This document shows positions 36,228 to 45,542 of a stretch of 64,000 bases of DNA, one piece after another. Where the stretch lies: assembly GCA_963788015.1 (NCBI GenBank), contig CAWBEY010000012.1, positions 2,604,001-2,668,000 on the forward strand, written 5' to 3'. Numbering within the stretch: position 1 is the first letter of the stretch; each line of letters starts with the position of its first letter. Source of the stretch: JBBRHH01 sp963788015. GTDB lineage: Bacteria; Planctomycetota; Phycisphaerae; Tepidisphaerales; Tepidisphaeraceae. The notes beneath the pieces were generated by a model, which made no database searches, was not told where the DNA came from, and was given only the letters and a program-made list of their open reading frames with translations. A program made the translations under genes and the position numbers.

Positions 36228-37154
36228 CTACTCTTCCAGCTTCCGCAATCCAATGCCCAGCGTCTCCAACTGCTGCTTGATCTCGCTCAGGCTGGTCTGG
36301 CCAAAGTTTTTGCAGCCCAGAAGCTCGGCCTCCGTGCGGCTGGTCAATTCACCGATGATGTTGATGTTCAACCGCTGAAGCGCCTTGCGGCTGCGCACCG
36401 ATAACTCCAAATCCGCCACCGGCTTGTTCAACAGCGACGTATCCACGTCGCTTGCTCCCGGCACGGCCGCCGAAGCTGTCGCCGGCCGGCGCATCGCAGA
36501 GGTCTGCTTCGGATCTTCCAGCGCCTGCCCCAGCCGCAGACCCTTTTGGGCAAGCAAGGCCTTGATCTCGTTCAGGCTGGTCTCGCCGAAGTTCTTGTAG
36601 CTGAGAAGCTCGGCCTCCGAAACCCGCAGCAGATCGCCGAGGCTGCGAATGTTCATTTTCTTCAGGCAATTCCGGCTGCGCACCGACAGTTCAAAGTCGG
36701 TGACGGGAATATCCATGATCTGGTTGCGGCGATCGCCGCCACGATCGTCGTCCTCGTAGAACATCGACCGCGCCGACTCCACGTCCTTCATGTAAAGCCG
36801 CGCCCGCGGGTGGTTGGGGTTGGTGCGAAGCACCGCGTCCAGACAGCGCCGTGCTTCTTCGTAGTGATTATTGTCTTCGTATAGGACGGCCAGGTTCATC
36901 AGCGCATTGAGATGCACCGGGGCGCTGGTGCAGATGCGCTCATAAAGCTCGATGGCCTTGGCGTCTTCCGCCCGGCGGTCATACAAGACCGCGAGTCGAA
37001 AACAGGCCACCTCATGATCGGGGTTTTCGTGGAGGGCCCGCTCGTAGAATTCGACGGCCTTCTCGTGTACGCCGGTATGCTCCGATTCCTGCCCCTTCCG
37101 GAAAAATTCCTCGGCGGCCCGCTCATTGATGGACGTTACGGCGACTTCGTTCAT
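36228..37154 (-). CDS. TPR protein with two tandem RNA polymerase alpha C-terminal domains
   Basis: 308 residues from ATG 37152-37154 (MNEVAVTSINERAAEEFF). Residues 10-145 hold TPR units (EKAVEFYERALHENPDHEVA, KAIELYERICTSAPVHLNAL, EEARRCLDAVLRTNPNHPRA). Residues 160-220 and 245-305 are two copies of the alpha-CTD fold: each has ELSVRSRxxLxxxNI, an initiation segment SxAELLxxKNFGxTSLxEIK and a closing helix. In RNA polymerase this domain binds UP-element DNA and activators. The protein has no alpha N-terminal domain, so it cannot replace the polymerase subunit; a DNA-binding or polymerase-associated adaptor role is inference. It heads an operon with the SpoIID-like gene. Confidence 0.88.
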   Translation of the reverse strand: MNEVAVTSINERAAEEFFRKGQESEHTGVHEKAVEFYERALHENPDHEVACFRLAVLYDRRAEDAKAIELYERICTSAPVHLNALMNLAVLYEDNNHYEEARRCLDAVLRTNPNHPRARLYMKDVESARSMFYEDDDRGGDRRNQIMDIPVTDFELSVRSRNCLKKMNIRSLGDLLRVSEAELLSYKNFGETSLNEIKALLAQKGLRLGQALEDPKQTSAMRRPATASAAVPGASDVDTSLLNKPVADLELSVRSRKALQRLNINIIGELTSRTEAELLGCKNFGQTSLSEIKQQLETLGIGLRKLEE

Positions 37155-37374
37155 ATTCTTCCGTTCCACTGATGCCAACATTCCCGCGACACTAGAACCA
37201 ATACCGATGAGCATTGTCAATACAGGCAAGACGCCTGTCAACCCGTGGGCCGTCGCGGGCCCTCGTGGGCCCTTTGCAAAGGCCGCGCCCAATCGCAAGA
37301 ATGACACTCTGCACAGCCTTCGATGTTTGATGCGCCAGAGGACTCAAACCGATCCGGATCGAAAGGCCCGAATC

Positions 37375-39046
37375 ATGTCCCTCAGGTTGATTCACCGGCT
37401 GGCCTATTTCTCTCTGGCCTTTCTCCCGGCCATTGCCGCCGCTGCTAACTATGCTGGCAACTACGACGGCGGGACGATCTCCATTGTCATCGTTTCCTCC
37501 GGCGCGACCTACTCTGGCGAAATTCGGCGGGCTGATCAAAAGTTTTCGCTCACGGCTTCGGAAGACGGCGATCATCTTGCCGGGACCTTTATGGCCGGCG
37601 ACCATCCGTTCAAATTCACAGCCAGTCAGCACGGCGACGGCCTCACCCTTGTCACCGACGGCGTCACTTATGACCTCCATCGCCACGTCAATCTGCTTGA
37701 CGCCTCTGCACCTGCAACCGCTCCCGCCGCCCAAACGGGCGACGCGCTGGCCAACTACATCGTCATAAACGCCAATGATGCAGGCAAGTCCCTCGCCCGC
37801 GAACTTCCCGGCGCCAAGAGCACTAATGCCGCTCTGCAGGCCACCTTTCCTGATCTGGCTCGTTACTTTGGCGGCCGTCCCAAAATTCTTGGGGCTTACG
37901 AAGATGGCCGTGAGCACACGTCGGCTTTTGTCAGTTTTTCCGCCAGGATTAACGATCAAGCCATCAAAGGATTTGTCACGGCCAAGCTGCGCGACACCGG
38001 CGCGGTGGTCTTCGTCGTCTTTGGTAAGGCGGATTGCACGCATGCCGAGTGGGCCGCGCTTACCGCACATCCGGAGCGCGACATTAAAGCCGAGATGGCC
38101 CAGGTGCCGCTCAAACCATACACCTTCCCCGACCGCACCGGCGCGATTGGCTTGGCCGAAGGTTGGACCACCAATGCCCAGACCGAAAGCAACCTCGTTG
38201 TCACGGGACCGGCGGGTCAGAAGATCCGCATGGCCTTTGGCGGCACATTCTATACCCCGGAAGCCGCGGCGCAATGCCGTGCCCAATGTGCCCGTCGCTC
38301 CGTATAGCGATGACCCGGCCGCCGCACTCGCCAATATTATTCGCGGCAACAGCGTCATCAGCCAGCACAACGGCGGCCCATCGCTTGTGCCGGAGCGACT
38401 CATCCGGGTCGTGCCGGTTCCGCCGCGCGGCCCCGGCGGCAAGGGCGGCAAGTCACCTACGAAGTCACCATCACCGACAAAGCCGGGCCCAAGCGTTACC
38501 GCTCCATGATCCAATTTGAAATCTCCCCTTTGCGTAACGGCGCCTGGAACTATTATGCGTCGTTGCAGGTGATGTCCCCGCCCGACAGTTTCGAGAACGA
38601 TCTGCCAGTCATGCTGGCGCAGGTGTTCTCGTTGAGCGAGAACGCGGACGCGGTGATGGCCAAATCTCAACGTGAAATGGACGCGGCACGAAAGCTGGCC
38701 GAAGCCCAGCGGGCCGCCAACGAAAAAATCGCCCAGGCCCACTATGACCATAACAAGAGCGTGGAGGACAACTGGGCGCGCCAGAAGAAGGAACGGGAAG
38801 TCGCCGATCGAAATCAAACGATCCGGCTGCGGGTGGCCACCGACTTTGACGAAACCATCCGTGGCGAGCGCACTGTCGAAGACACTGCGCACGGGCGAAA
38901 AGACCAGCGTGAATCTGGCCGACGTTCATGAGATTGTCGATAGAGCAAACTACCTCGACCCCGGCCGATTTCGGGAGATCCCGCTTCGCGACGAGTTTTA
39001 TCCCCTTGCCGGCCACGAGAACGAGCCGGATTATATTGGGCGGTGA
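37375..39046 (+). CDS. Secreted protein of unknown function (three frameshifts)
   Basis: ATG 37375 gives a signal peptide ending SLAFLPAIAAAA, then a beta-rich N-terminal domain (NYAGNYDGGTISIVIVSSG) and a middle domain with FADC-type strands. The frame shifts near 38270, 38440 and 38890, each time resuming in a clearly coding frame (IRGNSVISQHNGG; YEVTITDKAGPKRYRSMIQFEI; TSVNLADVHEIVDRANYLD). Repaired length about 555 residues. Residues near 440-510 form a long charged helix (KLAEAQRAANEKIAQAHYD). No known family recognised. It reads away from the TPR-alphaCTD gene. Confidence 0.6.
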
Positions 39047-39082
39047 AGGGAGGATGTTACAGTAATTTGGCATATCAGCTCG

Positions 39083-39123
39083 TACCATGAAATTCCGTCA
39101 CATGGTGACAGGATTTCATGGTA
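39083..39123. promoter_or_regulatory. 41-bp palindrome upstream of the ATPase relic
   Basis: Perfect 11-bp outer arms TACCATGAAAT / ATTTCATGGTA and inner GTCAC / GTGAC, centred on the ATG at 39102-39104, with only two mismatched pairs. It ends 13 bases before the ATPase start codon, the place for an operator that represses that gene, or for the recognition site of a DNA-binding protein encoded there. Confidence 0.6.
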
Positions 39124-39136
39124 GAGTGTTTTGGCC

Positions 39137-40292
39137 ATGATCACCCGTCATTCGGATATTGACATCATCTCCCTGGCCCTGAGGCGAAGCCGCGTCGTGG
39201 CGCTGCTGGGCCCGCGGCAATGCGGCAAAACCACCCTCGCCCGCCGATTTGTCCCCCAGAATTCCATTAACTATTTCGATTCGAAGATCCCGCAGTCCTG
39301 CGGCCTAGTGAGCCGGAAATTGCCATTCGGCCGCTCAAGGCTTCGTCAGTGACAAATCCAGCGCCGCCCAAACTCTTTCCCTCCGCTGATCAGGCCGACC
39401 GCAAGCCGCTGCCGGCGCGATTCCACATCCTGGGCATTGCATCCACCCGACCTTATGAGCCAAGCGTCGGAATCGCTCGCCGGCCGCCTTGAGACGGTTC
39501 TCCTCGAAGGCTTTAGACTCAACGACCTGGGTGCTGCTTCCCAGCGCCGGCACTGGCTGCGTGGCGGCTTCCCACTGGCCTTTACGGCCCGCACTGACCG
39601 CGATTCCTTCGCCTGGCGACAGCAGTTTTTGCAGACGTTTCTCGAACGGGACATTCCGCAGCTGGGTATTCAGATTCCGGCCGTTACTTTGCGGCGATTC
39701 TGGAACATGCTGGCCCACTACCATGCCCAGATATGGAACGGCGCTGAACTTGCCTGCGCCTTGGCGGTCAGCGAATCCACCTGGCTGCGCCGCTACCTTG
39801 ATCTGCTCGGCGGCGTGTTCATGGTCCGCCAACTGCCGCCCTGGTTTGAAAATCTCGGCAAGCGACAAGTCAAGCTGCCCGAAATCTACGTCCGAGATAC
39901 GGGCCTTCTCCATGCGCTTTGAGCATTCCGACCCAGCGCGCCCTCGAACTGCATCCCAAGGTCGGCGCTTCCTGGGAAGGGTATGCCATCGAAGAGGTCC
40001 TCAAATAGTTGCGCCCCGACGAGGCTTACTTCTGGAGCAGCCACCAGGGCGTGAACTTGACCTCCTGCTCTTCAAGCACGGCCGCCGAGTCGGGGTGGAA
40101 TGCAAGCGGGCCGACGCCCCCACCCTGACCCCCTCCATGCGCATTGCCATGCATGACTTGAAACTCCATCGACTGGTGGTTCTCTACCCCGGCCGCCGGC
40201 GTTACGCCCTCGCAAAAAATATTGAAGTTGTCCCGCTGGCGGAGCTGGTGGCCGGTGCCAAAAAGGCCGGCGATCAAATCTTTTCCCGCTGA
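39137..40292 (+). pseudogene. AAA_14/DUF4143-type ATPase, multiply disrupted
   Basis: ATG 39137. The N-terminus has Walker A GPRQCGKTTLARRF, then YFDS. The sequence then slips through at least three frame changes between 39290 and 39430 (DPAVLRPSEPEIAIRPLK, IQRRP, RKPLPARFHILGIAS), continues with SESLAGRLETVLLEGF, HYHAQIWNGAELACALAVS and the DUF4143 part, passes a stop near 39920 and another at about 40009, and ends with VNLDLLLFKHGRRVGVECK, the nuclease-like C-terminus. These ATPases are common in mobile or defence-like settings; function unclear. So many lesions in one gene suggest real decay on top of any sequence error. Confidence 0.75.
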
Positions 40293-40354
40293 TTGATCGT
40301 GACCGCTACCCTTTAGCTCGCGGGCTGGAAACCGGTACGACTCAAGCGGGAAAC

Positions 40355-40926
40355 TCATTTCTTCAAGAAATTCGCCAGCAGGCGTTCGCCGTGCTGGGTG
40401 AGGAAGCTTTCGGGGTGGAACTGGACGCCTTCGAGCGGCCAGGTTTTGTGGCGGACGCCCATGATTTCTTCCTGATCGGTCCAACTGCTGATTTCGTATT
40501 CGGCCGGGAGGGTGCCGTTTTGGATGATGAGGGAGTGGTAGCGGGTGGCCGTGAAGGGGTTGGGCATGCCGGCGTAGAGGGTTTTGCCGTCGTGGTGGAT
40601 TTGATCGGTTTTGCCGTGCATCAAGCGGGCGGCGCGGATGACCTGGGCGCCGCTCACGAAGCCGATGCACTGGTGGCCCAGGCAGACGCCCAGGACGGGG
40701 AGTTTTGGGCCGAAATGGCGGATGACGTCGTTGCTGATTCCGCCTTCTCGCGGGGTGCATGGGCCGGGCGAGATGACGATGTGGGTTGGATGCAGATCTT
40801 CGATCTGGTCGATGGTGACCTTGTCGTTGCGGAAGACTTCGATGGGGCGCTGTCGGGATCGACCTCGCCGAGTTTTTGGACGAGGTTGTAGGTGAAGGAA
40901 TCGTAGTTGTCGATCAGGACAATCAT
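40355..40926 (-). CDS. trpG: Anthranilate/aminodeoxychorismate synthase glutamine amidotransferase (one frameshift)
   Basis: About 190 residues. The start at 40926 gives MIVLIDNYDSFTYNLVQ, diagnostic of TrpG/PabA. After about 25 residues the frame slips near 40850 and continues with EVFRNDKVTIDQIEDL, the oxyanion segment ISPGPCTPREGG, the nucleophile Cys in GVCLGHQCIG and the His-Glu pair in VQFHPESFLT. It supplies ammonia for anthranilate (tryptophan) or aminodeoxychorismate (folate) synthesis; no trpE/pabB is near, so the two cannot be told apart and trpG is used in the broad sense. Confidence 0.9.
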
Positions 40927-41443
40927 GGCCGGGAAACGGTATCGGGTTGGTGGGGGATTGGGAAGAGGGGAGGGGGGTGCGGGGAGACGTTAGAAGGATG
41001 AAGGAAGAAGTAAAAATGGAGGAGATGGGCGGTGGAAGGGTGGTCGGTTTGGGTGCATTTTTTGGTGGTGTGATTGAGTTGCGCAGGCTTTTTTGGGAGG
41101 GAGGTGAGGATTGACAAGGGTTTAGGGCGAAAGTGAATATTTGAAACCGACCACTAACCGACCACAAAGCGACCACTAACCGACTACAAAACGACCATAA
41201 ACCGACCACCAATCGACCTACAACCGACACATAACCGACCACCAACCGACAGGGCTTGGAGGGGGACGAATCTTCAGCACGAGGCCGCCAAGATGCGAAG
41301 GAGGAGGGGGCCGGCAGAGAGTTGAGGGGCCTTGGGGGGTGGGGTGGGTGGTGCATTTGTTCGTCCTGATTTTTCGACGCTCACTTCATGGACGGGATCC
41401 TAACATATGCCATACTTGAGAGCAAGGGGAAAATGACAAGGTG
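40927..41443. other. G-rich non-coding region upstream of trpG
   Basis: 517 bases without a supported gene; on the minus strand it is the leader of trpG. The part 40960-41110 is strongly G-rich on the plus strand, then comes the tandem repeat of 41144-41253, then another G-rich stretch. No attenuator-type Trp-rich leader peptide or terminator was found. Confidence 0.5.
41144..41253. repeat. Degenerate short tandem repeat (about 9-11 bp unit)
   Basis: About ten to twelve units of the type CCGACCACTAA / CGACCACAAAG, in phase for about 110 bases with single-base variation in length. It is unlike a CRISPR array: there are no constant-length unique spacers. On the minus strand, units read GGTCGGTTAGT. 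Confidence 0.75.
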
Positions 41444-41680
41444 CTAGAGACTAGAGCCGCTCGTCGGACCAGACCGTCGACCAAAATAACCACGCAACGT
41501 CTCAGCGCTTTGGGTCGCGTTGTTGAGCTTGGCACAAACAATAACCTTTAGATCGTCGTCAAGTGTGAAAAGTCCCTCGTCAAATGCCTTGTCGAACAGT
41601 GCGTTCAGTAAAATCCCGTTACGAGGGTCGGCCCCGCTCTACAGATGCGGACCAAGGAATGATGTGGCTGTCTGATTTGC
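41444..41680 (-). pseudogene. C-terminal relic of an HNH endonuclease
   Basis: On the minus strand: DSHIIPWSASVERG, one frameshift near 41640, then ADPRNGILLNALFDKAFDEG, LFTLDDDLKVIVCAKL and a TAG at 41444-41446. SHIIPW...NGLLLxxLxDKAFDxGLxTxDDD is the HNH_2 motif of restriction-type HNH nucleases. Upstream of 41680 only a degenerate trace of the CxxT segment is left. The gene's 5' part is gone. Not expected to be functional. Confidence 0.75.
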
Positions 41681-41778
41681 TCGTCTCTGGGTGAGGCGCA
41701 GCCCCTGAACAATTCAGCGGTCAATTCGCGGCGTTAAAATCATTCGCGCCCTGAAGTCACCGGCTACAATCACCCATC

Positions 41779-42931
41779 GTGCGACTCTCCATCCTTCCCC
41801 AACCCGCCGCCCCGCCTTCCGGCTTCGATACTGGCCCGCGTTCGATCTCCGCCGTGCGCATGCTCCGCATCAGCGTCACCGACCGCTGCAACTTCCGATG
41901 CGTTTACTGCATGCCCGAGGCCGGTGTGAAATGGCTGCCGCGCGAGGACATCCTTAACTTTGAAGAGATCGCCGATGTCGTGCGGGCGGCCGTTGAAGTC
42001 CACGGCATCTCCCGTTTCAAGCTCACCGGCGGCGAGCCCACGGTTCGACATGGCCTGGTCGATCTGGTGCATACGCTTCGCTCCATCGCCGGCGTGGCTG
42101 ATCTTTCCATGACCACCAACGGCCTGCGCATGAGCGACCTCGCCTGGCCGTTGCGCGAGGCCGGCCTCGGCCGCGTCACCATCAGCATCGACAGCCTTCG
42201 GCCCGACCGCTTCCGCAAGATCACCCGCACCGGCGATCTCGCCGCCGTTCTTCGCGGCCTTGATGCATGCGAGTCGGCCGGCTTTGACGGCCTGAAGATC
42301 AACTGCGTCACCATGCGCGGCACCAACGATGACGAGCTGGCCGACTTCGCCAGGCTTACCCTGTCGCGCCGCCTCACCGTCCGCTTCATCGAATACATGC
42401 CGCTGGGCGATTCCGCCCTCGCCGCAATCAGCCGCCCTTTCGAGGCCACCCATCGCGATGGCAACATCTCCTACACAACCGGCCGCCTCAGCAACGATGA
42501 GATGGGCCCATCCGGCGGCTGCGGCGCAGGACCGCGGCGATGTCTTCATCCCCGAAAGCGAGACGCGCGCGGCAATTGAGCAACAGCTAGGCCCGCTCGA
42601 ACCTATCGACCGCGCCGCCGAAGTGGGCGCTGGCCCCGCCATCCCGTGGCGGTTAGCGCGCCCCGACGCCATCGGCCGCATCGGCTTCATCAGCGCCATG
42701 TCGGCCCCCTTTTGCGCCACCTGCAACCGCCTCCGCCTGACTGCCACCGGCGTCCTGCGCTCGTGCCTGTTTGAGGGAGGCGAGGTGAACATCCAACCCC
42801 TCCTTCGCTCCGGCCAGCGTGGCCAAACCCTGATCCAATCTCTGGGCCAAGCGATGGACACCTGCGTCAGACTCCGCCCGACAATCCACTCCAACCACGG
42901 CAACGAACAAATGAGCCGCATCGGCGGCTAA
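41779..42931 (+). CDS. moaA: GTP 3',8-cyclase MoaA (one frameshift)
   Basis: Radical SAM enzyme for the first step of molybdenum cofactor synthesis. GTG 41779. N-terminal cluster C37-x3-C41-x2-C44 (DRCNFRCVYCMPE), FKLTGGEPTVRHGL, SMTTNGL and VRFIEYMPLG; after a slip near 42530 the C-terminal cluster CATCNRLRLTATGVLRSCLF and the obligatory C-terminal Gly-Gly (MSRIGG) follow. About 383 residues when repaired. No other moa genes are in the window. Confidence 0.93.
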
Positions 42932-42959
42932 CAATTGTTTGATCGATCCTCAGGTACAC

Positions 42960-43493
42960 ATGCCTCCAACCGCCACCACACTCTCCCAACCCGTGACCGC
43001 GCTCGACCACGCCCTTGGCGCGGCCGACGCCCCTCTCACCCTCGTCGAGTATGGCGATTACGAATGCCCCCATTGCGGCCGCCTCCGCCCCATCCTCCAC
43101 GATCTCCTCCAGCACTTCCCTGGCCGCCTGCGCCTGGTTTACCGCCACTTTCCCCTCGCCACCGTCCACCGCCACGCCCAGCACGCGGCCGAGGCCGCCG
43201 AAACCGCTGCCGCCCAAGACAAATTCTGGCCGATGCACGATCTCCTCTTCCAACACCAATCCAACCTCACCGATGAAGATCTCGTCAATTATGCCGATCA
43301 GATCGGCCTCAACCTCGACCAGTTCATGTCCCAAATGAAACAACACCTTCACGCCCCACGCGTCCGCGACCACTTCCAATCCGGCCTGCGCTCGGGCGTC
43401 ACCAGCACCCCCACCCTTTTCCTTAACAGCACCCGCCTTTCCACGCCTCACGACATGCAATCCCTCCACAAAGCAATCTCATCAGCCACTTAA
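42960..43493 (+). CDS. DsbA/thioredoxin-fold oxidoreductase
   Basis: 177 residues from ATG 42960. Thioredoxin_4-type: VEYGDYECPHCGRLRP with the CPHC active site (C36, C39), FPGRLRLVYRHFPLATVH, and the cis-Pro region VTSTPTLFLN. No signal peptide, so cytoplasmic, or exported in a way not visible here. Proteins with this short DSBA-like plan often sit with NhaA or with vitamin K reductase genes; neither is here. A diverged fragment of such a gene lies at 45425-45520. Confidence 0.88.
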   Translation: MPPTATTLSQPVTALDHALGAADAPLTLVEYGDYECPHCGRLRPILHDLLQHFPGRLRLVYRHFPLATVHRHAQHAAEAAETAAAQDKFWPMHDLLFQHQSNLTDEDLVNYADQIGLNLDQFMSQMKQHLHAPRVRDHFQSGLRSGVTSTPTLFLNSTRLSTPHDMQSLHKAISSAT

Positions 43494-43508
43494 CGTGGCT
43501 TGGTTGAC

Positions 43509-43545
43509 GTGGCTCGGGCGCCCTCGCCCGAGGTTCCAAAGGAAC
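43509..43545. repeat. Dispersed repeat, family B
   Basis: Full copy with both hairpins (CTCGGGCG/CGCCCGAG and GTTCC/GGAAC), 16 bases after the stop of the DsbA-like gene. Confidence 0.75.
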
Positions 43546-43658
43546 GAATCCGACTTTTCAATCGAATCGTCGGCTCCGTCTCTCCCTGGACTCCCGGCCA
43601 ACCTTCTTCATCCCGCTCCGCATTCGCCGAATCGAAAATCCCCGCTACCCTACCCCAC

Positions 43659-45404
43659 ATGCCAACTCCCCTTCTCATCCTCTCTCTCCTCCTCAGCACC
43701 GGGGCCAACGCCCAACCCACTGTCGCCCCCGACAACATCCAAACCGCCATCCTCGCCGCTGCCCACGCCGGCCTTGCATCCTTCACCATCCCGCCCGGCC
43801 AATACCGCCTTGCCTCCACTCTCAAATTCTCCGATCTCTCCAATTTCGAAATCGTCGCGGCCAACGTCACCTTCATCCGCGCCGATCCAGCCATGGGTGC
43901 TATCCAATTCATCAACTGCCGCAACGTCTCCCTCCGCGGCCTCACTCTCCTCAACCCCGCCCCACCCTTCACGCAAGGAACTGTCCAGTCCATCGACCCT
44001 GCCGGCAAAACCATCGATCTCCTCGTCGATGCCGGCTATTCCACCGCCTACCTCACCGCCCGCAAGACCACCGGCTACGCCTTCAACCCCCAAACCCGCC
44101 AGTGGAAAAACGACGCCTACGACTACGGCATCGCCTCCGGCCAAATTCTCGATGGCCAGCTTCTCCGAATCACTTTCGACCAACCTCTTCCCAAAACCCA
44201 CAACCTCGCCGCGGGCGATCTTCTCGCATTCCGAGGCCCCGGCGCTCAGGACATCTACCTCGCACGCTGCTCCCGCATGAACATCACCGGCCTCACAATC
44301 CTCTCCGGCAGCGGCTTTTGTATTCACGAAGACGGCGGAGATGGGGACAATCACTATAATTACAAGCTAACTTACGGCCCAAAACCCCCCGGCGCGACCG
44401 CCGCTCCCCTCATCGCCTCCAACGCCGACGCCTTCCATTCCGGCGGCGTCCGCCACGGGCCAACCCTCGAAGACTGCTCTTTCGAAGGCATGTGCGATGA
44501 CGGCATCCCCATCCATGGCTATTATGCCATGGTCTTCGACGCCCACGATAACCAGCTCATCGTCGCCAAAGGCCACTTCCTCCGCGAAGCCGTTCCCGTG
44601 CGCCTCTTCGACAATCAAGGAGCACTCGTCGGCGAAGCCGCCGTCACCGCCGCCACCCCGGCCAAAGATTATCAGCCGGCCACACGCCCCACCGACAAAT
44701 CCTTCGAGGACGCCCGCGAGTTTCAGCGCATCACGCTCGACAAGCCTCTCCCCGCCAAGCCCGGCTATCGCGTCAGCTCCCCGGCCGCCAATGGCAGTAA
44801 CTTCGTCATCCGCAATTGCACCATCAAAAACCACCGCGCCCGCGGCCTGCTCATCAAGGCAGATAACGGCCTCATCGAAAACAATACCATTGATGGAAGC
44901 ACCATCGCCGCCCTCGTCATCGCCCCAGAGTTCTGGTGGAGCGAAGCCTGTTACTCCCGCAACCTGATCATCCGCAACAACACGTTTCGCCACTGCGGCT
45001 ACGCCACCGCAGGCCCCTGGACCAATCAAGCCGCCACCGTCTCCATTCTCGGCGAAGGCAACGACAAAGGCATCGCCCAAGGCCACCAGCACATTACGAT
45101 CGAAAACAACACCTTCGAAGACAACGACGGAGCAAACCTCCTGATCAATGGCGCTCAAGACGTCCAAGTCCTCCGCAACCATTTCCTCCGCCCTCAGCAA
45201 CACCCAAGCCTTCGCGGCATCGACCACAAAGTCGACCCCGCTGTCCTAATCTCGCTCAGCAACTGCGACAACGTTACCGTCAAAGACAACACCGTCTCCA
45301 CCCCCGGCCGCGCTCATAAATCATTGATCCAAACCGTCCCAAGCGCCATCAACGTCACCGGCTTGGACAATGGCGTCAAATGTATTGATACGCCGATGCC
45401 CTGA
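43659..45404 (+). CDS. Secreted right-handed parallel beta-helix protein
   Basis: 581 residues from ATG 43659, which gives the signal peptide LLILSLLLSTGANAQ; the open frame upstream includes a family-B repeat and is not coding. Solenoid turns are seen throughout: FEIVAANVTFIRAD, IQFINCRNVSLRGLTL, RCSRMNITGLTILSGSGF, RGLLIKADNGLIENNTIDGS, RNLIIRNNTFRHCG, HITIENNTFEDNDGANLLI, CDNVTVKDNTVS. These N-x-F/V turns are typical of pectate-lyase-like or inverting glycoside hydrolase/polysaccharide lyase folds. Probable polysaccharide-acting enzyme outside the cell; the family cannot be fixed by eye. Confidence 0.8.
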   Translation: MPTPLLILSLLLSTGANAQPTVAPDNIQTAILAAAHAGLASFTIPPGQYRLASTLKFSDLSNFEIVAANVTFIRADPAMGAIQFINCRNVSLRGLTLLNPAPPFTQGTVQSIDPAGKTIDLLVDAGYSTAYLTARKTTGYAFNPQTRQWKNDAYDYGIASGQILDGQLLRITFDQPLPKTHNLAAGDLLAFRGPGAQDIYLARCSRMNITGLTILSGSGFCIHEDGGDGDNHYNYKLTYGPKPPGATAAPLIASNADAFHSGGVRHGPTLEDCSFEGMCDDGIPIHGYYAMVFDAHDNQLIVAKGHFLREAVPVRLFDNQGALVGEAAVTAATPAKDYQPATRPTDKSFEDAREFQRITLDKPLPAKPGYRVSSPAANGSNFVIRNCTIKNHRARGLLIKADNGLIENNTIDGSTIAALVIAPEFWWSEACYSRNLIIRNNTFRHCGYATAGPWTNQAATVSILGEGNDKGIAQGHQHITIENNTFEDNDGANLLINGAQDVQVLRNHFLRPQQHPSLRGIDHKVDPAVLISLSNCDNVTVKDNTVSTPGRAHKSLIQTVPSAINVTGLDNGVKCIDTPMP

Positions 45405-45424
45405 TTTGCCCACGCCCATGCGAA

Positions 45425-45520
45425 TCACAATTTAGCCTCACCGATGAAGATCTTGTCAACTTCGCTGCAAATGCAGGCATCAACCTCGATCACTTGATCT
45501 CGAAATCAAACAACACTCTG
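45425..45520 (+). pseudogene. Fragment of a DsbA-like gene
   Basis: About 95 bases encode FSLTDEDLVNFAANAGINLD and a few more residues, matching NLTDEDLVNYADQIGLNLDQ of the intact gene at 42960-43493 (source segment about 43253-43347). Neither the CPHC site nor the cis-Pro region is present. It is a diverged partial duplication lying directly after the beta-helix gene. Confidence 0.75.
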
Positions 45521-45542
45521 GGGCGAGAGCGCCCGAGCTACA

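Noticed and set aside
37192..38892. 566-codon minus-strand frame
   Set aside because: Antisense to the frameshifted secreted-protein gene. It is unbroken, but its sequence is Gly/Arg/Val-biased without domains, whereas the plus strand shows a signal peptide and coherent segments across the shifts.
41144..41253. CRISPR array
   Set aside because: The units are about 11 bp, degenerate and directly adjacent; there are no spacers and no cas genes in the window.
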